Source: Erodium maritimum (taxonomy: Eukaryota; Streptophyta; Magnoliopsida; Geraniales; Geraniaceae). From it: a stretch of 64,000 nt of DNA. The position numbers and the translations under genes are program-made. The DNA lies in assembly GCA_963921825.1 (NCBI GenBank), contig OY997591.1, positions 18,099,515 through 18,163,514 on the forward strand. Direction: 5' to 3'. This document shows positions 10,368 to 21,567 of the stretch, piece by piece. Numbering within the stretch: the first letter of the stretch is position 1; every line of letters starts with the position of its first letter. The notes below the pieces were generated by a model. It did not search any database and was not told where the DNA came from. It saw only the letters and a program-made list of their open reading frames with translations.

Positions 10368-13111
10368 TGTAAGACCCGCCCCCGGTCGATCCCGGTAGAA
10401 CCGGTGAATCCTAGCTAAGTTTGACTTTCGGCTGGAAAAGTCAGCCGATGACTCGGAAAGTCAGTCGCGACCTTTCCGGGGCCCAAAAAGCTTAGCCATT
10501 AGCACAGTTAGCTTAGTTGGGTCGTTTCCTTCAGTTTGACTGTAATATTGTTAAAGTCAACTGTCGGTCAAACTCGGGCTTACTATCGGTTAATTGTCGA
10601 TATTTATTGGAAAGCTGGAAAATTATTAAATTGGAGTGACCTCACATGACACTTGTCATGCTTGGCTTGGAGGATGAGAATAGGGGATTCAAATGACCCT
10701 CATACCCTCCTAGGTTGCCTTTAAAGGGATAAGACCTTAAGGGCTTTTGAGTAAATTGACATTTTAGGTCATTTAAAGGAAAGAGAGCAACAATTCAGCC
10801 CATTTACTATTGTTGCAGCCGAAATTCACTAATAGAGAGGAGAGGAGGAGCTCACTTTCTTGAGGAAGAAGATAGAGAAGAAAGCTTGGATTTTGGAGCT
10901 TGTTCTTGGTCCTTTTGCCTTCATTTTCACTTCATCTTCTCCATCTCAACTATTTAGAGGTAAGGATGCTCTCAACTCTCCATTTCTTCCACTTCCAATC
11001 TTTGGGTTTTGTGGGTTTTGGCTTAAAAGTTGAAGAACTTGCTTATTTGATTGATTGCTTGGAGAAGAAGTAGTGAAGTAGGTTGTTGGATTGAGTTTTG
11101 GTTGAAGTTTGATGAACCCATTGAGGGTGTAGTTGCTGGGTATCTTTGGTTGATTATTTTGGAGCTAGGAGAGTTTAGAAATGGAGTTTGTGTTCAGATT
11201 TTCGTGAAATTCGAGTTGGGGAAGAAAGGGGAAGGAGCTGGTCAGGTCTGATACGGAATCCGACCCGGACCGGGCCAGGTACCGGCACGGCATGCCGCAC
11301 GGACCGGGCCTGGTACCGGCACGACACCCGACACGGAACGGGCCTGGTACCGGCACGGCACACGGCACGGGACGGGCGGGAGTCCGGCACGGGACCTGAT
11401 ACGGTCCGTGTCGCTCTCCGGGCCGGTCTGTGACGCGTTCCGCGCTGGATTCCAGGCCAGCCTGTGACACGGTCTGTGCCATGTTCCGGCACGGCAAGCC
11501 ACACGGTCCGTATGGCATTCCGGATCAGATCCCCAGAGCCCAAAACCCTTCCTTTTAGCTCAATTTGATTCCCACATTTCCTCTTCAAACCTTGATCCAT
11601 TTCTGAACATTGTTGTGTGTTTTGAGGGGAAGAACACTTGGTTGAGGAATCTAATTGGTGGTCTTTTGGTGTTTCAAAACCTTGGAACCAAGCTAGGAAA
11701 GAAGGAAGAACGTGGACACAAGTTAGAGGAGCTTTTATCACGCCGGGACCCGAGTGAAGAACGGAGTGGTGACCACCGGGCTTATCGTCAGAGTGTTGAG
11801 AGGAAGACCTCGAGGTAGGGAAAGTCTTAACCTCTCGTTTAAATGCTTAGTATGCATGTTAGGCTAATAAAATCGAAAAGGTCCTAGAAATGCCTATAGG
11901 ATGCGAATAACTAGCATAATTGTCTTTCAATTACTAATAACCGGAAGTGTCTAGTTGTGAACGATTAGGATGCCAATCACTAGTATAATTCGCTTTCAAT
12001 ACTTGGGAATTGTTTGTCTGGTAGAGGAGCCTTGGCAAAGCCCTCAGATTAGTTGCGTGTTAGGATCACATGCTTGATTGTTGGTTGCTTAGTGGATAGG
12101 CTAATGAGTCTAACAGAACTAGTGGAATTGCATGTGTAAATGCTCGTTTGAAGGTTTTTATGATTGGTTGATTAAACTCGTACTTGATCGTTGATTGTAT
12201 TCGAATGATTACTTGATTTACTAAATGGTTGCTTGGAGCATCGAGTATGACTGGTTGTGCCGAGCGGTACAATCAGGTGATCGATGCCCCGTGGGTTCGA
12301 GACTGGTAAGTGAACGGTAAGTTGTGATTGTGTGATTGGTGTGCTGTAGTTAGGTGATTAGTGTACTGTGTGTTGTGGTGAATTGGTGATGTGTGAGTTA
12401 TGTGTGATAATGACTTGGTGGTTATTGGGATTGGACTATTTCATGTTTCGTTTTGAGTGCGTTATTCAATTATTAACTATTTATTATCGAATTGCCCAAG
12501 TGTACGCTTCCTATGGGAGTAGTGTCTTGGTTCCCGAGGACATAGAATTCTTTGGAGACGTTTCTGAGAATCCCGATGTTAAGCGCCCCGAAGGGTTGTT
12601 TCCGGTCGCCTCAATGTTATGCGTCTCCTTTGGATCTGAGGGAAAATCCGAGAGGACACATCATATGTGGATCAGAGGGTGGAGACTTCATGTGCCACGA
12701 CATTGGTTGTTTACCTATTACCTGTGCTTGTTGAAATCTATCGCGTTGACTTGCTGTTGACTTCATTGAGTTTAAGGTCCACCTTGTTATGTGCTTTCCC
12801 TACTGAGCGCAAGCTCACCCCTATGAATTTATTGTTGTGTTTACAGGCTTGATTGAGGAGTAGAAGCTCGGGAGCTTCTCGGTGTGGGTGTATTGTAGAG
12901 ACTTCGTTCTTGTCACTTTTATATTTTGAACAAACCTTGTGGAGGATTATTATTACACCCCTGGAGGGTTATTGGTGTTTTAAACTGAGTTTGTGGATTC
13001 GTTTTTCTTATTGGAGATTATTTGAAACTAAATGTTGAATTATCATCTTTTTAATCTTTTATTACTAGTCATGCCTCAGGTCCGGGCAAGAACAGGATTT
13101 GGGGCGTGACA
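10368..13111 (+). repeat. 5' LTR of gypsy element
   Basis: 2744 bp, TG...CA ends. From left to right it has an AT/GTCAA-rich U3-like part, a CT-rich exon-like stretch ending in TTTAGAG|GTAAGG near 10960, a GC-rich repeat block (11240-11520), and CTCGAG|GTAGGG near 11813. A conserved CTTAACCTCTCGTTTAAATG/AATAAAATCG block follows, then TTTACAG near 12846. No long conserved protein is encoded; the frames in the GC block are low-complexity. Confidence 0.95.
11240..11520. repeat. GC-rich CCGGCACGG-type repeats in LTR
   Basis: Degenerate units of ACCGGCACGG, GGGCCTGGT and CACACGGTCCGT recur through about 280 bases. The same block is present in the 3' LTR at 22440-22720. Other gypsy LTRs in the window carry a different GC-rich array in the same relative place. 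Confidence 0.8.
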
Positions 13112-13114
13112 ATT

Positions 13115-13127
13115 TGGTATCAGAGCC
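13115..13127 (+). other. Primer-binding site, initiator Met tRNA
   Basis: TGGTATCAGAGCC, three bases after the end of the 5' LTR, is the canonical plant LTR-retrotransposon primer site complementary to the 3' end of initiator methionine tRNA. Confidence 0.95.
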
Positions 13128-13231
13128 AGGTTTCATTTGAAACAGGTGTCTTATGAACTGAGTGTGCTGATATTGAGTGTTTTGGATGGGGCGCGAGAAC
13201 CCCGTATTCCGCTGTATGAGAACTTTGTATT

Positions 13232-13375
13232 GGGACACGAGTATCCCGTATGCCCGTGTAGGTGGCGAGATTGGGACACGAGTATCCCGTATGCCCGTGT
13301 AGGTGGCGAGATTGGGACACGAGAATCCCGTATGCCCGTGTGTGGCGAGTTTGGGGTACGAGTACCCCGTAGTAT
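13232..13375. repeat. 41-bp tandem repeat in gypsy leader
   Basis: Units starting GGGACACGAGTATCCCGTAT occur at 13232, 13273 and 13314, with a diverged fourth unit. Each contains the near-palindrome GGGACACGAGTATCCC. They lie in the untranslated leader between primer site and gag, where packaging or dimerisation signals would be expected. Confidence 0.85.
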
Positions 13376-14091
13376 TTGGGAGCATGAGAACTCCGTTCAT
13401 TGATTGCGTTGTGTACTTTAGGAGCATGAGAACTTCGTTTATTGATTGTGTGATGTCTTTGGTAGAGCATGAGAACTCTGCGTACTTTTGCCTTATGAAT
13501 TTGTGTTGGTGCTTGTCCCGCTTAAGCGGAGGGTTAAGGGAAAATACGAATTGGTCATGCCGAATTTTCAGTAGAACTAAAATGTTTACACCATCACTGG
13601 TTGACTCAGGGGCGTCACTGTAGTTGAGCATGATGGTTCGATGTCCAGTTGTTACAATGAGGTTCGGGAACGCCTGAATCAGGTTGTAACAACATGAGAT
13701 CGACACGAAAAGCTTGGGGTAAAAGTTAAGAAGTGGAATCTGTGGGAGGGAAGGAAAGGTTAAGGGTGATTATTGAATTGAATTGTGTTAAGTGTTAAAC
13801 CCCTCCTTGTGGAAGGATACCCGGGTGAGGGGTATGCCTGTTGATTTGTGCTTTGTGTGGTGCTTGAGCTGGAACCCTCCTGTGGGAGTTGGTGGTTGAT
13901 TGCTAAATCGCTGGTTGTTGTTGTGTGACGCATATTGATGCGAACTTGTGTGAGTATATATCTACTAGTGTGAGGGGCGTATCTGTGGGTGACTTGTGTA
14001 GGCGTGTGTGTGTTCGTCCTTGTAACGTGTGAGAACCGTTGTTGAACTAAGTACTGAACATGTGCGTTATCCGTGCAGGCGGATAGGCGAC

Positions 14092-15221
14092 ATGGCTCGT
14101 ACGTATGTTCCTAGAGGTACCCGGAGCCGCCCAGCTGGGGGTCCGAGGCAGGCACCTGCCGCTGAGCAGGAGGGGGTAGCTGATGCCCAGGATGCTGCTT
14201 CCATAGAGCATCAGCGCTTTGAGGGGGGACCAACAGGGTTGCCACCCAAGACATCTCCAGTCGTAGAGCCGACTCAGGAAACCCCTCTCGAGGAGGTGGT
14301 TCGCGCTGTACTAGCAGCTTTGAGTGCGCAGCAGGGGACTACATCACCGGCACCAGAGCCCGTGCCTGCTGCTTCAGCAGATTTTGGAGAGAGGCCAGGA
14401 CAGTTTGATAGCCTCACGGCCCAGTCGCTCAGAGAGTTTCACAGACTTGGTACGCCGACCTACTCCGGGGGAGCTCCGGGGGAGCTGACCCCGAGGCGGC
14501 TTCTGGTTGGTTGGAGCGGGTTATCCGCAACCTCGATACCTCTGGGGTATCGGAGGGGCGTCTGAGAGTTTCGTTCGCCACTTTTCAGCTTGAGGGAGAG
14601 GCCTACTACTGGTGGCAGTCAGTGCAGGGCAGGGTCGGCAGTGATTTTGAGTTGTTCAGCAGGCTGTTCTTGGAACAGTACTTCCCTCGCTCCATTCGGG
14701 ATGATCGGCGCCAGCAGTTTCTGGACTTACGTCAAAGGGGTTTGAGCGTTTCTGAGTATGTAGTGAGGTTCACTTCTTTGGCCCGCTTCGCGCCAGAGTT
14801 GGTTCAGACTGCGGATGACCGATGCAGGAGATTTGAGAACGGGCTCATCCTGTCGATAGCCGACAGGGTTATCGCTTTCAGGACCGCAGAGTACTCCAAA
14901 CTCTTGGATCAGGCTTTAGCCATGGAGAGACACTTCAGAGATACTATCAGGGTGCGAGAGACTAGGCCTAGGCCAAGCGGCTTTGTGCAGCCGTTTGACC
15001 GTCGAGACCGACGCAGACAGAGAGTTGCAGGACACTTTCAGCCTCAGTTTCAGCAGGATGGCATGCGCCGAGCAGGGATCGTAGCGTCAGTTGGACCCGC
15101 CCCGGTGGCACAGTTATGTCCTCGGTGTGGACAGCAGGGACACCTGGCACGAGACTGCCCGAGGGGCGATGGACCTGTGGAGCGCCATGATGATCGTCCC
15201 CAGGGGACCAGAGTTAGATAG
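14092..15221 (+). pseudogene. Gypsy gag, frameshifted
   Basis: The likely start is the ATG at 14092 (MARTYVPRG), after a 1-kb leader. Its frame runs to 14565. The true Gag frame continues instead from about 14485 in another frame, through a capsid-like region with EGEAYYWW and FLEQYFP to a zinc knuckle CPRCGQQGHLARDC near 15119-15160. The break coincides with an 11-bp tandem duplication, CTCCGGGGGAG at 14463-14473 and 14474-14484. A TAG at 15219-15221 then separates this frame from pol, which continues in the same frame. Two further knuckles ([14 protein letters not shown] and [14 protein letters not shown]) lie just after the stop, so three in total, which is unusual. Gag would form the virus-like particle. 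Confidence 0.9.
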
Positions 15222-18200
15222 CCTAGTGAGCCGAGGGGGTGTTATCACTGTGGCAGCGCCGACCACTTCATGCGTGCGTGTCCTGAGATAGCACAGCAGG
15301 GAGGACAGAGAGGATGCTACCAGTGTGGTCGATCTGATCATTTCATCCGGGCGTGCCCTGAGATAGCTGGTAGAGCGCCTGCACCGAGGCCCCAGCAGAC
15401 TCAGATTCGCCCTGCACCACCTGGCAGACCACGTCAGGCACCGCAGCAGAGAGCTCCGGGTCAGGCGGCGGGAGCAGCAAGTCAGAGGCACCAGCCGAGA
15501 GCTGGCCAGCAGGTGGCACTTCCCCCACCACCGAGAGGAGGACCACCGGCACGGCAGGGCCGAGTCTTTCCAGTTACTGATTCCAGGATTGAGAGGCCGT
15601 ACGCCGGCCATGAGGCCACTCAGGGTATGTGTTTACTTTATAATGCGTGGACTTCTTTTTTGTTTGATACGGGAGCTTCCCATTCGTTCATATCTTCGTC
15701 TCTTGCTTCTTCTTTGGGTTTGCGGGTGGAGACCTTGAGTCAACCCCTTTGTTTGGAGACCCCGGCTACGGGTGCGGTGGTGTTGAGCACCGTTTGTAGA
15801 GACTGTGCGATTAGGGTGGCAGATTGCCCTTTTCTTGGTGACTTACCCGTTCTTGATATGAACGCCTTTGATGTGATTCTGGGGATGGACTGGCTCGCGA
15901 GGTATCGAGCGACGATCGACTGCTATCGACGTCAGGTGACAGTGAGGTCAGGTGATAGGGTGATCACGTGTGTTTTGGGTAGCAAGAGCGGAGTTCTGTT
16001 ATCCGCTTTGACTTCGGGGTCTGAGGCAGAAATCGTGCGGAGTAGCAGTGAGCTACCGAGGGTAGTGCGTGAGTTCCAAGAGGTCTTCCCGGAGGAACTA
16101 TCAGGCTTGCCACCAGCGCGAGAGGTGGAGTTCAGGATCGATCTGATCCTGGGTACGGCGCCGATCTCGATGACGCCGTATCGGTTTGCACCAGCCGAGT
16201 TGGTCGAACTCAAGCGACAACTCGAGGAACTGCAGCAGAAGGGTTTCATCCGACCAAGCGTATCTCCGTGGGGAGCGCCCGCCCTTTTCGTGAAGAAGAA
16301 GGGTGGAGCCTTGAGGATGTGCATCGATTACAGGAAGCTGAACCGTGTGACAGTGAAGAACCGCTACCCGATGCCGAGGATTGATGATTTATTCGACCAG
16401 CTGAGGGGAGCAAAGTACTTCTCGAAGATCGATCTACGGTCGGGGTACTACCAGCTGAGAGTCAGATCTGAGGACGTAGAGAAGACAGCATTCCGAACTC
16501 GTTATGGACATTTCGAGTTTCTGGTGATGCCGTTCGGTTTGACGAACGCGCCGGCCGCCTTTATGGACTTGATGAATGGTATCTTCAGACCTCATCTGGA
16601 CCAGTTCGTAGTAGTCTTTTTCGATGACATCTTGATCTACTCGCCCAGTGAGGAGGCGCACGAGGAGCACCTGAGAACCGTTCTGACACTCCTACGCACT
16701 CACCAGTTGTACGGCAATCTGGAGAAATGCGAATTTTGGCTCACAGAGGTGAAGTTCCTCGGGCATGTGGTATCTCGGGAGGGCATCTTGGTCGACCCAG
16801 CCAAGGTTGAGGCAGTGTCGAAGTGGGCCAGACCCAGCAGTGTATTTGAGATTCGGAGCTTTCTAGGGTTGGCAGGTTATTACCGGCGCTTCGTTCAGGA
16901 TTTCTCCCGCCTTGCAGCACCTATGACAGCTTTGACCCACAAGGGAGCGGAGTACCGTTGGACGGATGAGTGTGAGCGCTCTTTTTGCGAGCTAAAGGCT
17001 CGATTGACTACCGCCCCAGTGTTGATTGACCCAGAGCGGGGAGTAGGCTATGACGTATATTGTGACGCCTCAGGCGAAGGGCTAGGTTGTGTTCTGATGC
17101 AGAGTGGAAAGGTGGTTGCTTACGGCTCGAGGCAGTTGAAGGTGCATGAGCGCAACTACCCGATCCATGATCTTGAGCTAGCAGCGGTGGTGTTTGCGCT
17201 GAAGAGCTGGAGACACAACCTGTACGGTGAGCAGTTCAGGGTATTTTCAGACCACAAGAGCCTCAAGTATATATTCTCGCAGCGTGATCTGAACATGCGC
17301 CCAAAGGCGTTGGATGAAGTTACTTGAGGAGTACGACTTCGAGTTGCTCTATCATCCGGGCAAGGCAAACGTGGTCGCTGATGCTTTGAGCAGGAAGTCG
17401 AGTCACGGCGTTGCCAACATGGCAGTCCGAGAGTGGGGCATGCTGGAGCAGTTGAGCTTATTCAGACTGGAGTTGGAGGAGGTCACCGAGGGTATGGCCC
17501 TGTGTGCCTTGGTGGCTCAGCCCACGCTTTTTGCTCGAGTGCTAGAGGCACAGGCCGAGGACACCGAGACAGCGGGGATTCGTGAGAGATTGTTGGATGG
17601 TGTCAAGCTCGAGGGTTGGGAGTTGGGCACCGGTCAGGGTATCCGCTTTAGAGGACGACTGTTTGTACCCAGTGGGTACAGGGACACCGTATTGCGTGAG
17701 TGCCACCACTCCCGTCTGGTTGTGCACCCTGGTGGTAACAAGATGTATAGAGACATGCGACGACAGTTTTGGTGGAGTGGGATGCGTGGGGCAGTTGCAG
17801 ATTTCGTTTCCCGATGCCTCACCTACCAACAGGTGAAGGCCGAGCACATGCGTCCCGCAGGCTTGCTGCAGCTTTTACCGATCTCCGAGTGGAAATGGGA
17901 GCATGTGACTATGGATTTTGTGTGTGGGTTGCCCAGGTCGTCGAAGGGGCACGACGCTGTTTGGGTGGTGGTTGATCGACTGACCAAGTCGGCCCACTTT
18001 CTGGGTATGAGGATGACTGATTCTGTGGACATGTTGGGTCGTTTGTATGTCAGGGAGATTGTTCGTCTACACGGTGTACCAGTGTCAGTGGTATCGGATA
18101 GAGACCCTCTTTTCACATCCAGGTTCTGGAAGAGTATACAGAAGGCTTTGGGCACTGAGGTACTGTTGAGTACAGCTTACCATCCTGAGACAGATGGACA

Positions 18201-18879
18201 ATCAGAGCACACCATTCAGATTCTAGAGGACATGCTTCGAGCTTGTGTGCTTGACTTTCAGGGATCATGGGAGGATCATTTGCCTTTGGCAGAGTTTGCC
18301 TACAACAACAGTTACCAGTCCAGCATTGGTATGGCACCATTTGAGGCCTTATATGGCAGACCTTGTAGATCGCCGGTGTGCTGGGCTGAGGTTGGAGACC
18401 GGAGCAGACTTGGGCCAGACATGGTCAGAGAGACGATCGAAAAGGTCGCTTTGATTAGAGAGCGGCTGAAGACCGCACAGAGTCGGCAGAAGAGCTACGC
18501 AGACAGGCGTCGCAGACCACTTGAGTTCACGGTCGGGGAGCATGTGTTTCTGAAGGTGAGCCCAAGGAAGGGTCTAGTGCGGTTTAGACGCAGTGGAGGC
18601 AAGCTAGCACCACGTTTTGTTGGACCATTTGAGGTTTTAGAGAAGATTGGAGCTGTAGCTTATCGTTTGGCCTTGCCACCGCAGCTTGGGAACGTGCATA
18701 ACGTTTTCCATGTGTCCCAACTGCGGAAGTACATGGCAGACCCTTCCCACATCATTGAGTGGTCAGACATCGAGGTAGCAGATGATGTCACCTTTGAGGA
18801 GCAGCCCGTCGAGATCTTGGGTACAAAGGAGAAGGTCCTGCGGAACAAGAAGATTCTGTTGGTCTTGGTACAGTGGGGT

Positions 18880-21433
18880 TGTAAGACCCGCTTCCGGTCG
18901 AACCGGTGACTCCGGAAGTCACTCGGGACTTTTCCGGAACTCAACCGGCTTAGCCACTATCACAGCTGGCTTCAGGGGAGAAAACCCTTTCGTTTGAGTA
19001 TAATATCGGATAAAGTCAATTTTGGTCAAAACGAGACTTTATATCGACTAAAGCTTCTTTTTTTAAAAGTGCTGGAAAGTAATTTGGAAGATTAAATGAG
19101 CTAGAGGGACACTTGTCTCATTTTGGTTGAATGAGAGAAAAAGGGGTAGTCATTGTCCCTTTTACCCTCCCAAAAGCCACTACAAAGGAATCTAGCTCAA
19201 GGGCCTTTAGGTCTTTACTTCTTCTAGGTATTATATTGGATTGGAGAAGCAAAATCAAGTCATTTTCTTCTTGTTGTAGCCGAAACTTAGAGGGGAAGCA
19301 AGGAAGGAGAGCTCCCATGGAGGTTTGAAGGAAGACCAAAGAAGAAGGAGTCATTTGGGGTCTTCCTCTAGCCATCCACCCTCAAAATCACTAGCATCCT
19401 CTTCATCTCATCATTCTAGAGGTAATGGAACTCTCTAATCCTCATTTCTCTTCATCTATTTTCTTGGGTGTTGGGTGAAAAGTGCTAGATGATGTTGGGT
19501 TTGAGTAGAGATGGTGAGAGATGGTGTTGATGATGAACCTTATTGGATTTTGGTTGAGAAATCAATAGTTGTTGGAGATTTTGAGGTGGGTTTGATTTGA
19601 TGAATCCTTGGAAACTTGTTTGTGTGTTGATTCCTACCATGGGTAGAGGAGTATTGAAGGATTTGGACTGTTTTGGGAGTTGTAAGGGGTAAATTTCTGG
19701 GTTTAAGAGTGGTTTTTCGGAGTTTTGGAGCTGGAGGTTGAAGAAGGGCGAAACTGCCCTGGTGCGCCACGGATCCGTGACGGATCCCGTGACGGGCGAC
19801 GTCACGGCTCCGTGAGGGAGTCCGTGACGGCACTCGTCACGGCTCCGCGACGGTGACCATGAGGGTTGCCATCACGGATCCGTGACCAGATCCGTGACCC
19901 ACCAGGGTAAGGGTTTCTTGAGGGTTTCTTGAGAGTTTTGGCATCTTGGTTTTGAGCTGAACTTTGGAAGGGTTTGGGGGTCTTTCTTACTGTTTAAGTG
20001 GAGCCTAATTAGCGTTTCTTTGTGTCCAAGACGTTGTGGATCGAACTAAAGGAGCAAGGATCACGCCGGGACCCGAGGAAGGAGCAAAGTGGTGATCACA
20101 GGACTTCATCAAAGCGTTGAAGAGGAGGACCTTGAGGTAGGGAAAGCCTTAACCTCTCGTTTATGATGCTTAGTATGCATGCTAGGTTAATAAAATGGAA
20201 AAGGTCCTAGATATGCCTATAGGATGCGGATAACTAGCATAATCGTCTTTCATTTTCTAATAGCCGGAAGTGTCTAGTGGTGAACGATTAGGATGCCAAT
20301 CACTAGTGTAATTCGCTTTTAATACTTGGGATATGATTGTCTGGTAGAGGAGCCTTGGCAAAGCCCTCGGATTAGTTGCTTGTTAGGATCACATGCTTGG
20401 TTGTTAATTGCTTAATGGATAGGCTAAAGAGTCTAACAAAACTAGTAGAATTGCATGTATGCATGCTCTCTTGAAGGTTCTTATATTTGGTTGATTGTAT
20501 TCGTACTTGCTTGTTGGGTGTATTCGATTGATTGCTTGATTTACTTGAATGGTTGCTTGGAGCATCGAGTATGACTGGTTGTACCGAGCGGTGCAATCAG
20601 GTGATCGATGCCCCGGTGGTTCGAAACTGGTAAGTGAACGGTAAGTTGGAATTGTGTGATTGGTGTGCTATGTTTGCGTGATTCGTGTACTGCTTGTTGT
20701 GGTGAATTGGTGATGAGTGAGCCAAGTGTGGCATTGAATTGGTGGTTGTTGAGCTTGTATTATTTCGTGTTTCGGTTGAGTACGTTATTCAATTATCAAC
20801 TGCTTATTATTAAATTTTCCAAGTGTATGCTCTCCATGGGAGTAATACACTTGGTTCCCGAGGACATAAAATCCCTTGGAGACGTTTCTGAGAATCCCGA
20901 TGATAAGCGCCCCGAAGGGTTGTTTCCGGTCGCCTCAATGTTATGCGTCTCCTCTGGATTTGAGGGAAAATCCGAGAGGACACATCATGTGGATCGAAGG
21001 GTGGAGACTTCATGTACCACGGCATTGGTTGATATATCCGTTACCTGTGTTTGTTAAGATGCTTGTGGTTGTCTCTGTTGTTGATCTTGTTGAGTTGAAG
21101 GTCTATCCTGTTATGTGTTTTCCCTACTGAGCGTAAGCTCACCCCTGCGAGTTCTTTGTTGTGTCTATAGGTTTGATAGAGGAGTAGAGGCTCGGGAGCT
21201 TCTCGGTATGGGTGTCCTTAGAGACTTCGTGTTTATCTTTATTTCAGTTGAACCAGATTTTGTGATGAATTATTATTACACCCCCGGAGGGTTACTTATA
21301 CTTTACATTGAAGTTTATGGATTGAGGTACTTATTGGAGGTTTTCAAGATTTAATTATTGTTTCATTGCTTTATTGTCTTCTATTACCCGTCATGCCTCG
21401 AGTCCGGGCGATAACCGGATTTGGGGCGTGACA
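18880..21433 (+). mobile_element. Nested solo gypsy LTR, 2554 bp
   Basis: It starts TGTAAGACCCGCTTCC and ends GGGGCGTGACA, like the host element's LTR but clearly diverged, with a different GC-rich array (GTGACGG units at 19760-19900). The flanks are GGGGT (18875-18879) and AGGGT (21434-21438), a 5-bp TSD with one mismatch. No primer site or internal region is present, so it is a solo LTR left by LTR-LTR recombination. It splits the last codons of pol of the host element. Its 3' half keeps the blocks shared with other LTRs here: GAGGTAGGGAAAG, the AATAAAAT region, and TTTTCCCTACTGAGCGTAAG. Confidence 0.92.
19760..19900. repeat. GC-rich GTGACGG repeats in solo LTR
   Basis: Degenerate units of GATCCGTGACGG and GTCACGGCTCCGTGA. 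The same type of array occurs in inverse orientation at 60-235. Confidence 0.8.
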
Positions 21434-21554
21434 AGGGTCACCAAGGATCTAGATCCACGTGGGAGCGCGAGGAGGAGATCCGCGAGAAGTATCCTCACCT
21501 GTTCAACCTCTGAGGTACGCCATTGTCTTTAAATTTCGAGGACGAAATTCTTTT

Positions 21555-21567
21555 AAGGGGGGTAGAT
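21555..21567 (+). other. Polypurine tract
   Basis: AAGGGGGGTAGAT lies immediately before the 3' LTR, the place where plus-strand DNA synthesis is primed. It follows the pol stop by about 40 bases. Confidence 0.9.

Larger units (their letters stand above)
15222..21513 (+). pseudogene. Gypsy pol (PR-RT-RNaseH-IN), broken and interrupted
   Basis: Reading from 15222 the frame gives zinc knuckles, protease [11 protein letters not shown] with the catalytic [11 protein letters not shown], then RNase H ([18 protein letters not shown]), and stops at 17325-17327. A one-frame shift near 17300-17314 leads to the integrase frame (17314 onward): an HHCC-type zinc region whose last Cys pair reads CLTYQQ (second Cys replaced), then MDFVCGLP and VVSDRDPLFTS of the catalytic core, and a C-terminal FEVLEKIG...YRLALP domain. 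At 18879 a solo LTR interrupts the frame; the remaining codons lie at 21434-21513 and end in TGA. Three separate lesions mean that no functional enzyme is made. Confidence 0.93.

Noticed and set aside
11165-11741. Frames of 117 and 188 codons on the minus strand of the gypsy LTR (also at 22365-22941)
   Set aside because: Arg/Pro/Gly-rich low-complexity translations of the GC-rich repeat array. They are repeated in both LTRs because the LTRs are copies.
13232-13375. 41-bp repeats as a CRISPR-like array
   Set aside because: Contiguous tandem repeats without spacers in a retrotransposon leader.
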